Shown in pieces: positions 39,701-52,279 of a DNA stretch of 64,000 nucleotides; the stretch's first letter is position 1; the number at the start of each line of letters is the position of its first letter. The stretch is taken from the NCBI GenBank assembly GCA_018398805.1, contig JAGFBZ010002568.1, positions 391,001 through 455,000 on the forward strand, written 5' to 3'. The DNA comes from Hirundichthys speculiger. Lineage: Eukaryota; Chordata; Actinopteri; Beloniformes; Exocoetidae. The notes under the pieces were generated by a model. It saw only the letters and a list, made by a program, of their open reading frames with translations. It was not told the DNA's origin and did not search any database. The position numbers were made by a program, and so were the translations under genes.

Positions 39701-42700
39701 GAGCCGTTCATCGTACGTGAACAGTTTATATATGTGAGCATTTAATTGTATGCGAGCAGTTTATTGTACGTGAGCATTTTATTGTATGTGTGCATTTTAT
39801 TGTACGTTTGCCATTTATCGTACGTGTACATTTTATCGTACGTAAGCAGTTTATCGTACCTGAGCATTTTATCGTACGTGAGGAGTTCATCGTACGTGAG
39901 CCGTTTATCCTACGTGAGCAGTTTATCGTATGTGAGTGGTTTATCGTACGTGAGTATTTTATCGTATGTAAGCAGTTCATCGTACGTGACCTGTTTATCG
40001 TATGTGAGCCATTTATCTTTTGTGAGCAGTTTATCGTACGTGTGCATTTTATCATACTTGAGCAGCTTATCCTACTTGAGCTGTTATCCTATGTAAGCAG
40101 TTTATTGTATGTGAGTGGTTTATCGTACATAAGCATTTTATCTTACGTGAGCAGTTCATTGTACGTGACCCGTTTATCGTATGTGAGCCGTTTATCGTCC
40201 GTGAGCAGTTTATCGTACGTGAGCAGTTAATCGTACGTGAGCCGTTTATCGTATGTGAGCAGTTTAGAGTACGTGAGCATTTTATCGTACGTGAGCAGTT
40301 TATCGTATGTAAGCCGTTTTATCGTACGTGAGCAGTTAATCGTACTTGTGCATTTTATCGTACGTCAGCAGCTTATCCTACGTGAGCAGTTTATCAAATG
40401 TGTGCATTTTATCGTTCCTGAGCATTTTATCGTACCTGAGCATTTTGTTGTACATGAGCAGTTTATTGTACATGAGCAGTTTATCGTACGTGAGCCATTT
40501 ATTGTACGTAAGCATTTTATTGTACGTAAGCCGTTTATCATACGTGTGCATTTTATTGTACGTGAGCAGCTTATCGTATGTAAACAGTTCATCGTACCTG
40601 AGCATTTTATCGTACATAAGCATTTTATCGTACGTGAGCAGTTCATCGTACATGAGCCGTTTATCATACATGAGCAGTTTATCGTACGTGAGCCATTTAT
40701 CGTACATTAGCCGTTTATCCTACATAAGGAGTTTATCGTTCCTGAGCATTTTATCGTACCTGAGCATTTTGTTGTACATGAGCAGTTTATTGTACATGAG
40801 CAGTTTATCGTATGTGAGCCGTTTATCGTACGTGAGTAGTTAATCGTACGTGAGCAGCTTATCCTACATGAGCAGTTTTTCAAACGTGTGTATTTTATCG
40901 TACCTGAGCATTTTATCGTACATGAGCATTTTATCGTATGTGAGCAGTTCATCGTACGTGACCTGTTTATCGTATGTGAGCCATTTATCGTATGTGAGCA
41001 GTTTATCGTACGTGAGCATTTTATCGTACGTGAGCAGTTTATCGTATGTGAGCCGTTTATCGTACGTGAGCAGTTAATCGTACTTGTGCATTTTATCGTA
41101 CGTCAGCAGCTTATCCTACGTGAGCAGTTTATCAAATGTGTGCATTTTATCGTACCTGAGCATTTTATCGTACATGAGCATTTTATCGTATGTGAGCAGT
41201 TCATCGTACGTGACCTGTTTATCGTATGTGAGCCATTTATCGTACGTGAGCCGTTCATCGTACGTGAACAGTTTATATATGTGAGCATTTAATTGTATGT
41301 GAGCAGTTAATTGTATGTGAGCATTTTATTGTATGTGTGCATTTTATCATACGTTTGCCATTCATCGTAAGTGTGCATTTTATCGTACGCGTGCATTTTA
41401 TCGTACATGAGCATTTTATCGTATGTGAGCAGTTCATCGTACGTGACCTGTTTATCGTATGTGAGCCATTTATCGTACGTGAGCCGTTCATCGTACGTGA
41501 ACAGTTTATATATGTGAGCATTTAATTGTATGTGAGCAGTTAATTGTACGTGAGCATTTTATTGTATGTGTGCATTTTATCATACGTTTGCCATTCATCG
41601 TAAGTGTGAATTTTATCGTACGCGAGCAGTTTATCGTACGTAAGCAGTTTATCGTACCTGAGCATTTTATTGTACATGAGCATTTTATCGTACGTGAGCA
41701 GTTCATCGTACATGAGCCGTTTATCCTACGTGAGCAGTTTATCATATGTGAGTGGTTTATCGTACGTGAGTATTTTATCGTACGTAAGCAGTTCATCGTA
41801 CGTGACCGGTTTATCGTATGTGAGCCATTTATCTTTTGTGAGCAGTTTATCGTACGTGTGCATTTTATCGTACTTGAGCAGCTTATCCTACGTGAGCTGT
41901 TATCCTATGTGTCCAGTTTATTGTATGTGAGTGCTTTATTGTACATGAGCATTTTATCGTACGTGAGCAGTTCATTGTACGTGACCCGTTTATCGTATGT
42001 GAACCGTTTATTGTCCGTGAGCAGTTTATCGTACGTGAGCAGTTTATCGTACGTGAGCCGTTTATCATACGTGAGCAGTTTATTGTACGTGAGCAGTTTA
42101 TTGAACATGAGCAGTTTATCGTACATGAGCAGTTCATCATATGTGAGCAGTTTATCATACATGAGCTATTTATCGTATGTGAGCCGTTTATCGTACTTGT
42201 GCATTTTATCGTACGTGAGCAGCTTATCCTACGTGAGCAGTTTATCAAATGTGTGCACTTTATCGTACCTGAGCCTTTTATCGCACATGAGTATTTTATC
42301 GTATGTGAGCAGTTCATCGTACGTGAGCATTTTATCGTACGTGAGCCGTTCATCGTACGTGAACAGTTTATATATGTGAGCATTTAATTGTATGCGAGCA
42401 GTTTATTGTACGTGAGCATTTTATCGTATGTGTGCATTTTATTGTACGTTTTCCATTTATCGTACGTGTACATTTTATCGTACGCAAGCAGTTTATCGTA
42501 CGTAAGCAGTTTATCGTACCTGAGCATTTTATCTTACGTGAGGAGTTCATCGTACGTGAGCCGTTTATCCTACGTGAGCAGTTTATCGTATGTGAGTGGT
42601 TTATCGTACGTGAGTATTTTATCGTATGTAAGCAGTTCATCGTACGTGACCTGTTTATCGTATGTGAGCCATTTATCTTTTGTGAGCAGTTTATCGTACG

Positions 42701-45700
42701 TGTGCATTTTATCATACTTGAGCAGCTTATCCTACTTGAGCTGTTATCCTATGTGAGCAGTTTATTGTATGTGAGTGGTTTACCGTACATAAGCATTTTA
42801 TCTTATGTGAGCAGTTCATTGTACGTGACCCGTTTATCGTATGTGAGCCATTTATCGTCCGTGAGCAGTTTATCGTACGTGAGCAGTTTATCGTACGTGA
42901 GCCGTTTATTGTACGTGAGCCGTTTATTGTACGTGAGCCGTTTATCGTACGTGAGCCGTTTATCGTACATGAGCTGTTTATCATACGTGAGCAGTTTATC
43001 ATATGTGAGCATTTAATCGTATGTGAGCAGTTTATTGTATGTGAGCAGTTCGTCATTCCTAAGCCGTTTATCGTACATGAGCAGTTTAATGACGTGTGCC
43101 ATTTATCGTACGTGAGCCATTTATCGTACGTGTGCTGTTTATCGTACATGTGCATTTTATTGTACGTGAGCAGCTTATCCTACATGAGCAGTTTATCGTA
43201 CCTGAGCATTTTATCGTACATGAGCATTTTATTGCACGTAAGCAGTTCATCGTACGTGACCGGTTTATTGTACGTGAGCATTTTATTGTACGTGAGCAGT
43301 TTATCGTATGTGAGCATTTAATCATATGTGAGCAGTTTAATGTATGTGAGCATTTTATCGTACATGAGCCGTTTATCTTATGTGAGCAGTTTATCGTATT
43401 TGAGCATTTTATTGTATGTGAGGCATTTATCGTACGTGAGCAGTTTATCAAATGTGTGCACTTTATCGTACCTGAGCCTTTTATCGCACATGAGTATTTT
43501 ATCGTATGTGAGCAGTTCATCGTACGTGAGCATTTTATCGTACGTGAGCCGTTCATCGTACGTGAACAGTTTATATATGTGAGCATTTAATTGTATGCGA
43601 GCAGTTTATTGTACGTGAGCATTTTATCGTATGTGTGCATTTTATTGTACGTTTTCCATTTATCGTACGTGTACATTTTATCGTACGCAAGCAGTTTATC
43701 GTACGTAAGCAGTTTATCGTACCTGAGCATTTTATCTTACGTGAGGAGTTCATCGTACGTGAGCCGTTTATCCTACGTGAGCAGTTTATCGTATGTGAGT
43801 GGTTTATCGTACGTGAGTATTTTATCGTATGTAAGCAGTTCATCGTACGTGACCTGTTTATCGTATGTGAGCCATTTATCTTTTGTGAGCAGTTTATCGT
43901 ACGTGTGCATTTTATCATACTTGAGCAGCTTATCCTACTTGAGCTGTTATCCTATGTGAGCAGTTTATTGTATGTGAGTGGTTTATCGTACATAAGCATT
44001 TTATCTTATGTGAGCAGTTCATTGTACGTGACCCGTTTATCGTATGTGAGCCATTTATCGTCCGTGAGCAGTTTATCGTACGTGAGCAGTTTATCGTACG
44101 TGAGCCGTTTATTGTACGTGAGCCGTTTATTGTACGTGAGCCGTTTATCGTACGTGAGCCGTTTATCGTACATGAGCTGTTTATCATACGTGAGCAGTTT
44201 ATCATATGTGAGCATTTAATCGTATGTGAGCAGTTTATTGTATGTGAGCAGTTCGTCATTCCTAAGCCGTTTATCGTACATGAGCAGTTTAATGACGTGT
44301 GCCATTTATCGTACGTGAGCCATTTATCGTACGTGTGCTGTTTATCGTACATGTGCATTTTATTGTACGTGAGCAGCTTATCCTACATGAGCAGTTTATC
44401 GTACCTGAGCATTTTATCGTACATGAGCATTTTATTGCACGTAAGCAGTTCATCGTACGTGACCGGTTTATTGTACGTGAGCATTTTATTGTACGTGAGC
44501 AGTTTATCGTATGTGAGCATTTAATCATATGTGAGCAGTTTAATGTATGTGAGCATTTTATCGTACATGAGCCGTTTATCTTATGTGAGCAGTTTATCGT
44601 ATTTGAGCATTTTATTGTATGTGAGGCATTTATCGTATGTGAGCAGTTTATCGTATGTGAGCAGTTTAATGTACGTTAGCTATTTATTGTACATGGGCAG
44701 TTTATCATATGTGAGCAATTTATCGTATGTGAGCAGTTTAACGTACTTTTGCCGTTTATCGTACGTGTGCATTTTATTGTAGGCGAGCAGCCTATCGTAC
44801 GTAAGCAATTTATTGTAACCTGAGAATTTTATCGTACATAAGCATTTTATCGTTTGTGAGCAGTTCATCATACATGAGCAGTTTATCGTACGTGAGCCAT
44901 TTATTGTACATGAGCCGTTTATCCTACGTTATCAGTTTGTCCTTCCTGAGCATTTTATCGTACATGAGCATTTTATCGTAAGTGAACAGTTCATCGTACG
45001 TGACCCGTTTAATGTATGTGAGCCTTTTATCATACGTGAGCAGTGTATCGTACCTGTGCATTTATCGTACGTGAGCATTTTATTGTACGCGAGCAGCTTA
45101 TCGTACGTAAGCAATTTATAGTAACCTGAGAATTTTATCGTACATAAGCATTTTATCGTACGTGAGCAGTTTATCGTACGTGAGCGTTTTATTGTACGTG
45201 AGCCGTTTATCGTACGTGTGCCGTTTATCGTACGTGTGCATTTTATTGTAAGTGAGCAGCTTATCATATGTAATAAGTACGATAAACTGTAAGCAGTTTA
45301 TCGTACCTGAGCATTTTATCGTACGTGAGCAGTTCATCGTACGTGACCCATTTATCGTACGTGAGCAGTTTATCGTACATGTGCATTTTATCGTACGTGA
45401 GCAGCTTATCCTACGTGACCAGTTTATTGTACGTGTGCATTTTATTGTACCTGAGCATTTTATCGTACATGAGCATTTTATCGTACGTGAGCAGTTAATG
45501 GTACGTGACCCGTTTATCGTATGTGAGCTGTTTATTGTACGTAAGCAGTTTATCGTATGTGAGCATTTAATTGTATGTGAGCAGTTTATTGTATGTGAGC
45601 ATTTTATCGTACGTGAGCAGTTTATTGTATGTGAACCATTTATCGTATGTGAGCAGTTTATCGTATGTGAGTGGTTTATCAGAGGTGAGCATTTTATCGT

Positions 45701-45832
45701 ACTTGAAACGTTTATCTTATGTGAGCAGTTTAATGTACGTGAGCCTTTCATTGTACATGGGCAGTTTATCATATGTGAGCAATTTATCGTATGTAAGCAG
45801 TTTATCATATATGAGCATTTTATTGTAGGGTA
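36773..45832 (+). repeat. 9-kb array of an 18-bp unit (cagtttatcgtacgtgag)
   Basis: About 500 copies of an 18-bp unit cagtttatcgtacgtgag with frequent variants (gcattttat, gccgttt, tacatgag, tatgtgag). Most units contain the CGTACG palindrome. The array has higher-order structure. The segment 42234-43436 is repeated almost identically at 43437-44639 (period 1203 bp), and 38208-38829 matches 40707-41292 (offset 2499 bp). Two frames on each strand lack stops (SSLSYV, REQFIV, TINCSR, LLTYDK), which explains the many long ORFs. Confidence 0.97.
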
Positions 45833-45836
45833 GAGT

Positions 45837-47555
45837 GGGGTAATGTGAGACCGTCTTTACTCCCCCCCTGCCCTCTAAGCAAGCTAAATTGATGTGTCTA
45901 TAAAATTAATACATTTTCTTTAATTTAGGATGTTTCCTAAGGACGGAAACGATCAGAATGTTTGCCAGACTAAAGACGGTAAAAATGGGATCTTTTTATA
46001 AAAAGAGGTCAAGTGTTTTATTTTACCCCAGCTATGGGGTAAACCAGAGTGTGAATCATACAATGACAATGGGGGGGGGTCAACATTTTCTAGAGATGAC
46101 AAAAATGACAATTTGTCCCTTCTTTAGGGGGGTCGAAGTAGTAACCCCCCCAAACCCTTCCGTAATTCGTACTATGGGGTAAACTGAGACAAAGCCCAGA
46201 TTTTAAGGGGGGTAAAGCGGGCCAGCGTGGGGTAAAGTGATCTCCTTATTTTTTCCACCTCTCTGGAGGTGACTGAACAAACACAAATAATGCAAATTAT
46301 CATTCAAAAAATGTTTTATTAGACTTAGAGAAAATAATAACTTCCACAGTAGGGGAAACTCAGATTACATCCACTCACGTCCTTTGGATTAGCTCCGATT
46401 TTTTGGCCTTCTTTTGCAGTTCCTCATCAGTCTCTTATGTGTCTTTTCAAAAGCTCTGGATCGGCTCACCCTTTTCTGCCCTCTTTTGCACTTCCTCTGC
46501 AGCTGCTGCGTCTTCATTCAAAAGCCCTTTCGAGTGCCTGCATCTCAGGAGTGTCGGTGAGGATAGCGGTCTTCACGCGCCTCCGTCTGGTTTGTTTTCT
46601 GGGGGTGAACTTTGGAAGCGCAATGATTTCCTGTGGAGGGACATAACCAGGCCGGTTAGTTAAAGGTCCTGGATCAGTGTCAGCTGGCGCCGGAGCGGGT
46701 TAATTCATATGGGAGGCTGAGTTATCTGCAGCGGGAGGAGGGTCATCTTCAGGCGGATCATCTGCAGGTTGCAGGCCTTCAATAACTTCTCCCGGAGGTG
46801 GAGCATCTCCGGTGGCAGGCTGTAGTTCAGGGTTTGGCCGGTTTGACGGAATGGATGGTGCAAACGCTTCATCTGGGAAAATGTCACGATTGTCTGGGAA
46901 AATCCCAGTGGACCTAAACCCAGAAGTCACGTTTAGTGGTGTCACTGTTGTCATGAAGGCTTGACTCACAAGTCCTGCAACCTGGTAGATGGTGACTGTT
47001 TTGCCAGGATTCGATCGCATCCACCCATCGAGAGCTCGGCTGTATTGGGCTTTGAACGGCCACATCCAGAGGTGCATGATGGGATGTGTGAGGTGGGAGA
47101 GTGAGCATAACTATTCCACTGCTCCTGGTGAGTTCTACTGCCCTGAGTGACATGTGAGCTTTAAGATTGTCCATGATGAGAAGCATGGGGGGGTCAGGTG
47201 AACAGTAAATGTGGTTTATCAGGTGGCCGAGGAACTCGGCCCAGCTATCTTCATTCATCCATCCTGTTCTGGTGGATGTACCTTTTGCTCCTGGAGGTGC
47301 ATTGATCATGAAGCAGTCTTTAAACTTTACTCTGGGAAAGACCAGCATCGGATGTGCAGCGTTCCCAGCAGCATTAACAGCAGAGACCAGAGTTACCAGC
47401 TCACCTCTCTCGGCCGATGTGATGGAACCAACTTGCCTTTTCCCTCTTTGTGTCACCACCTGAAACAGACAGAAAGTTCAAAATTAATGGCATGTTGAAT
47501 CTGTAGGTAAGGCTGCTGCTGCACCCAGGCCTGAGGCCGGCTGGGGGTCAAAACG
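45837..47555 (-). mobile_element. Truncated pogo/Tigger-like DNA transposon inside the array
   Basis: It begins TAGGGTAGAGTGGGGTAATG and repeats subterminal ggggtaaa words (46034, 46173, 46209, 46228), as pogo-like elements in fish do. It encodes a broken DDE transposase on the minus strand. The 18-bp array runs up to the left end and resumes at 47556. No matching inverted terminus is present on the right, so the half that should hold the transposase N-terminus is missing. Confidence 0.8.
46700..47462 (-). pseudogene. pogo/Tigger-like DDE transposase, truncated and frameshifted
   Basis: A splice acceptor-like ctgtctgtttcag precedes the frame at 47462. The first part reads QVGSITSAERGELVTLV, VFPRVKFKD and GWMNEDSWAEFL. 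It continues to LLIMDNLKAH, the second catalytic Asp, and LTLPPHTSHHAPLDVAV, the third. Just after PLDVAV a small deletion shifts the frame. The sequence then resumes as PFKAQYSRALDGWMRSNPG, GLVSQAFMT and FRSTGIFPDNRDIF, ending with a Pro/Asp-rich tail. The N-terminal DNA-binding domains are absent. Not functional. Confidence 0.88.
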
Positions 47556-48115
47556 TGAGCAGTTTATCGTATGTGAGCATTTTATCGTACATGAGCCGTT
47601 TATCGTACGTGAGCTGTTTATCGTACGTGAGCATTTTAACGTACATGAGCAGTTTATCATACGTGAGAAGTTTAACGTGCATGACCATTTTATTGTACGT
47701 GAGCAGTTTATCGTATGTGAGCACTTTATCGTACATGAGCCGTTTATCGTACATGAGCCGTTTATCGTACATGAGCCGTTTATCTTACGTGAGCTGTTTA
47801 TCGTACGTGAGCATTTTAACGTACATGAGCAGTTTATCATACGTGAGAAGTTTAACGTGCATGACCATTTTATTGTATGTGAGCAGTTTATCGTATGTGA
47901 GCATTTTATCGTACGTGAGCAGTTTATCTTACATGAGCATTTAACTGTACGTGAGCATTTTAACGTATGTGAGCAGTTTATCGTAGGTAAGCAGTTTAAC
48001 GTACGTGAGGAGGTTATCTTACGTTAGCATTTTAACATACATGAGCAGTTTGTCAAACGTGAGCAGTTTAACGTACGTGAGGAGGTTATCTTACATGACC
48101 ATTTTATTGTACATG
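47556..48115 (+). repeat. Continuation of the 18-bp array
   Basis: The same 18-bp unit in the same orientation, here richer in the ttaacgtacgtgag and gtgcatgacc variants. It contains its own duplication of about 190 bp (47600-47690 repeated at 47790-47880). Confidence 0.95.
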
Positions 48116-48235
48116 AGCCGGACGTGGTCCTGGAGGAATTTTGGTCCATTTGTCTTGTTCCTTAAGTTTATTATGGTTTTGAGATGGATGGCTTGACATT
48201 TATGCTTATAGAACGTATATATACGAGTTCATGGT

Positions 48236-49350
48236 CACCTGTCAGGTGGCCTGTCAGGTGACTTGTCAGGTGGTCTGTCAGATGACCTGTCAGGTGACTT
48301 GTCAGGTGGCCTGTCAGGTGACCTGTCAAGTGACTTGTTAGGTGACAGGTGGCCTACTAGTGACTTGTTAGGTGACAGGTGGTCTGTCAGGTGACTTGTC
48401 AGGTGACCTGTCAGGTGGCCTGTCAGGTGACTTGTCAGGTGGTCTGTCAGATGACTTGTTAGGTGGCCTGTCAGGTGACTTGTTAGGTGACAGGTGGCCT
48501 GTCAGGTGACCTGTCAGGTGGCCTGAAAGGTGACTTGTCAGGTGACCTGTCAGGTGGCCTGAAAGGTGACTTGTCAGGTGGCCTGTCAGGTGACTTGTCA
48601 GGTGGCCTGTCAGGTGACTTGTCAGGTGACAGGTGGCCTGTCAGGTGACCTGTCAAGTGACTTGTTAGGTGACAGGTGGCCTGTCAGGTGACTTGTTAGG
48701 TGACAGGTGGCCTGTCAGGTGACTTGTCAGGTGACCTGTCAGGTGGCCTGTCAGGTGGTCTGTCAGATGACCTGTCAGGTGATCTGTCAGGTGGCCTGTC
48801 AGGTGACTCGTCAGGTGACCTGTCAGGTGGCCTGTCAGGTGACTTGTCAGGTGACAGGTGACCTGTCAGATGACTTGTTAGGTGACAGGTGGCCTGTTAG
48901 GTGACTTGTCAGGTGACCTGTCAGATGACCTGTCATGTGGCCTGTCAGATGACTTGTTAGGTGACAGGTGGCCTGTCAGGTGACTTGTCAGGTGACCTGT
49001 CAGGTGACCTGTCAGATGACTTGTTAGGTGACAGGTGGCCTCTCAGGTGACTTGTCAGGTGATCTGTCAGGTGACTTGTTAGGTGACAGGTGGCCTGTCA
49101 GGTGACCTGTCAGGTGACTTGTTAGGTGACAGGTGGCCTGTCAGGTGACTTGTCAGGTGGTCTGTCAGATGACCTGTCAGGTGACTTGTCAGGTGGCCTG
49201 TCAGGTGACTTGTTAGGTGACAGGTGGCCTGTCAGGTGACCTGTCAAGTGACTTGTTAGGTGACAGGTGGCCTACAGGTGACTTGTTAGGTGACAGGTGG
49301 TCTGTCAGGTGACTTGTCAGGTGACCTGTCATTTGGCCTGTCAGGTGAAG
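48236..49350 (+). repeat. 12-bp minisatellite (cctgtcaggtga)
   Basis: About 90 copies of cctgtcaggtga/cttgtcaggtgg with occasional deletion variants (ttaggtgacaggtgg). Each copy contains an E-box-like CAGGTG. The 12-bp period reads as CQVT in one frame. Confidence 0.96.
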
Positions 49351-49354
49351 GTAA

Positions 49355-49980
49355 TAATTACTTAAGGAGCTGGAACTTCCAGCTGGTTCCAGTATGAAGC
49401 AGACCTCCACCTCCTCCTCCTCCCACTGTCTCACTCTTATCATTCAGATGAATTTTTGATTTTTTTACCTCTTCAACTTCAAGTCTCAGCAGAAAGGTTC
49501 GCTCTGTAATTCAAAGCGATGCTGCGAGAGCAAAATAAAAAAGAATAATGCAGCTGCTGCTTCAGAATTCTGATTGTGTTCGGTGGGAAAACTGTCAAAC
49601 GCTGCTCTTTTTCTTTCCTTTTTTGATTCGTTGTTCCTGGCCCAGGAGTGCCGGAGACGCTGCTTCCTCTCCGTCTGAGGAAGATGAATCAGAGTGAGCG
49701 CCGGCCTCGGGGCCCCAAACACCTCTCTTTGGGTCAACGCCGTTTCTCCTCAGATCGCAACGCTGCTGCTGAGCTGGAGCTGCTAGCTGATTAATCCCAA
49801 TTAGACCGGCTGTCACTTTCCTGCAGAGCTGAGCATGGGGGGTGGGGGGTAAGGAGGACGTTTGCTCCTGTTCTGCAGGATTCTGGCTTTCCTCCGTCTC
49901 TGAGACTGACAGAACAATGAGCGTCAGAGCTGGGAGATGATCTGCAGACTCTCTGGGACTGAGATCCACAAACCAGTCAA
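49355..49980. other. Non-repetitive island, possible conserved non-coding element
   Basis: Unique sequence with gctagctgattaatcccaat next to tagaccggctgtcacttt (49777-49820): a TAATCC (OTX/bicoid-type) site beside a CAATTA homeodomain site. Opposite-strand frames show no domain. Confidence 0.45.
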
Positions 49981-51142
49981 CATCTAGAGACTGTGGTTCC
50001 TCTACCGACCACCAGAGGCTGCAGTTCCTCTACCGACCACTATAGGCTGCAGTTCCTCTACCGACCACTAGAGGCTGCGGTTCCTCTACAAATCACTAGA
50101 GGCTGCGGTTCCTCTACTGACCACTAGAGACTGCAGTTCCTCTACCGACCACTAGAGGCTGCAGTTCCTCTACCGACCACTAGAGGCTGCAGTTCCTCTA
50201 CCGACCACTAGAGGCTGCAGTTCCTCTACCGACCACTAGAGGCTGCAGTTCCTCTACCGACCACTAGAGACTGCAGTTCCTCTACAAACCACTAGAGGCT
50301 GCGGTTCCCCTACTGACCACTAGAGGCAGCGGTTCCTCTACCGACCACTAGAGGCAGCGGTTCCTCTACCGACCACTAGAGGCTGCAGTTCCTCTACCGA
50401 CCACTAGAGGCTGCAGTTCCTCTACCTACCACTAGAGGCTGCAGTTCCTCTACTGACCACTAGAGACTGCAGTTCCTCTACCGACCACTAGAGGCTGCAG
50501 TTCCTCTACTGACCACTAGAGGCTGCAGTTCCTCTACCGACCACTAGAGGCTGCAGTTCCTCTACCGACCACTAGAGACTGCAGTTCCTCTACCTACCAC
50601 TAGAGGCTGCGGTTCCTCTACAAACCACTAGAGGCTGCGGTTCCCCTACTGACCACTAGAGCCTGCGGTTCCTCTACCGACCACTAGAGGCAGCGGTTCC
50701 TCTACCGACCACTAGAGGCTGCAGTTCCTCTACCGACCACTAGAGGCTGCAGTTCCTCTACTGACCACTAGAGGCTGCAGTTCCTCTACCTACCAGCAGA
50801 GGCTGCAGTTCCTCTACCGACCACTAGAGGCTGCAGTTCCTCTACCTACCAGCAGAGGCTGCAGTTCCTCTACCGACCACTAGAGGCTGCAGTTCCTCTA
50901 CCTACCAGCAGAGGCTGCAGTTCCTCTACCGACCACTAGAGGCTGCAGTTCCTCTACCTACCAGCAGAGGCTGCAGTTCCTCTACCGAGGCTGCAGTTCT
51001 CTACCAGAGAGGCTGCAGTTCCTCTACCGACCACTAGAGGCTGCAGTTCCTCTACCAACCACTAGAGGCTGCAGTTCCTCTACCGACCACTAGAGGCTGC
51101 AGTTCCTCTACCTACCACTAGAGGCTGCAGTTTCTCTTCTGA
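49981..51142 (+). repeat. 28-bp minisatellite (family A, second direct array)
   Basis: About 41 copies of the intron-4 unit (ccgaccactagaggctgcag with ttcctcta), with local variants ctaccagcagaggctgcag and gaggcagcgg. About 43 kb from the first array and in the same orientation. Confidence 0.97.
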
Positions 51143-51179
51143 CTGGTAGGGATTAGAAGCTCCACAAAAGCCTTGATTT

Positions 51180-51620
51180 AATCGTGGAAAGTCTCAAGTT
51201 TCCAAAATTTGAGACTTTAAGACAAAAACGTTTTTCTAATGACTTTTTAATAATTTGTAGTTACATGAAATTCATAGTTTTCCAAAATAAAGCTGTAATT
51301 TTATGGCAAAAAGTTATTTAGCAAAAATCTTAGATTTTTCTGACAAATTGTTGCTTTTTGTTGATTAAAAATGGCAATTTTGCCATAACTTTATTTCAAA
51401 AAGTCTGGTTTTTAAAATTCATAATTAAAAAAAAAATTAAGGCCGTCATTTGATGTTGAAAATTGGTAATTTGTTTTTCAAAGAGAAGTTGTGATTTGAC
51501 GTTTAAAAATCTGGACTTTGCTCAATAACAAACTTTAAAATTTGGGATTTTAAAACTAAAATTTCCAATGACATGAAAGTCCCAATTTTCTGAAATAAAG
51601 ATGGATTTTTTTGGAATTTT
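51180..51620. repeat. Degenerate AT-rich repeat
   Basis: Recurrent taattttatggcaaaaagt, aaaatttgagactttaagac and tttccaaaataaagctg words, like those in anxa2 introns 2 and 11. Confidence 0.5.
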
Positions 51621-51639
51621 CTAACTCTTTTCAGATGTC

Positions 51640-52275
51640 ATTTCAGCAGCGACTGTCAGGGCTAGTGAGAGGGGGAACAACAACCGCGGTCCCAGCGGCG
51701 CTCCATTAGTCCAGCATTCTTTTCAGATGTTTCAGCAGCGACCATTAGGGATAGTGAGCGGCAGAACAACAACTACAATCCCAGTGGTGCTCTATCAGTG
51801 AACACTCTTTTCAGATGTTGTTTCATTAACGCAATTCAAGATAGTGAGTGGCAAAACAACAACCGCAATTCCAGCGGCACTCTGCTAGTCCAGCACCCTT
51901 TTTAGATGTCTCAGTAGCGACCGTCAGGAATAGTGAGTGGCGGAACAACCACCGCGGTCCCAGCGGCGCTTTGCTAGTCAAGCACTCTTTCCAGATGTTT
52001 CAGTAGCGACCGTCAGGAATAGTGAGTGGCGGAACAACCACCGCGGTCCCAGCGGCGCTTCGCTAGTCAAGCACTCTTTTCAGATGTTTCAGTAGCGACC
52101 GTCAGGAAAAGTGAGTGGCGGAACAACCACCGCGGTCCCAGCGGCGCTTTGCTAGTCAAGCACTCTTTCCAGATGTTTCAGTCGCGACCGTCAGGAATAG
52201 TGAGTGGCGGAACAACCACCGCGGTCCCAGCGGCGCTTTGCTAGTCAAACACTCTTTCCAGATATTTCAGTAGCG
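51640..52275 (+). repeat. 89-bp satellite, about 7 copies
   Basis: Unit of 89 bp: cactctttccagatgtttca, then gtagcgaccgtcaggaatag, gcggaacaaccaccgcggtc and cagcggcgctttgctagtca. Copies at 51983 and 52072 are exactly 89 bp apart. The first units are more diverged and the last four nearly identical. Confidence 0.95.
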
Positions 52276-52279
52276 ACAT

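Noticed and set aside
36370..45833. Dozens of long frames on both strands (SSLSYV, REQFIV, TINCSR, LLTYDK)
   Set aside because: The 18-bp unit lacks stops in two frames per strand. Peptide repeats mirror the DNA period and no frame is favoured.
46403..46663. 86-codon plus-strand frame in the pogo-like element
   Set aside because: No domain recognised; it lies opposite the transposon's non-coding 3' side and begins without context.
48236..49350. CRISPR-like regular repeats
   Set aside because: There are no unique spacers. Units are contiguous 12-mers, no cas genes are present, and the DNA is vertebrate.
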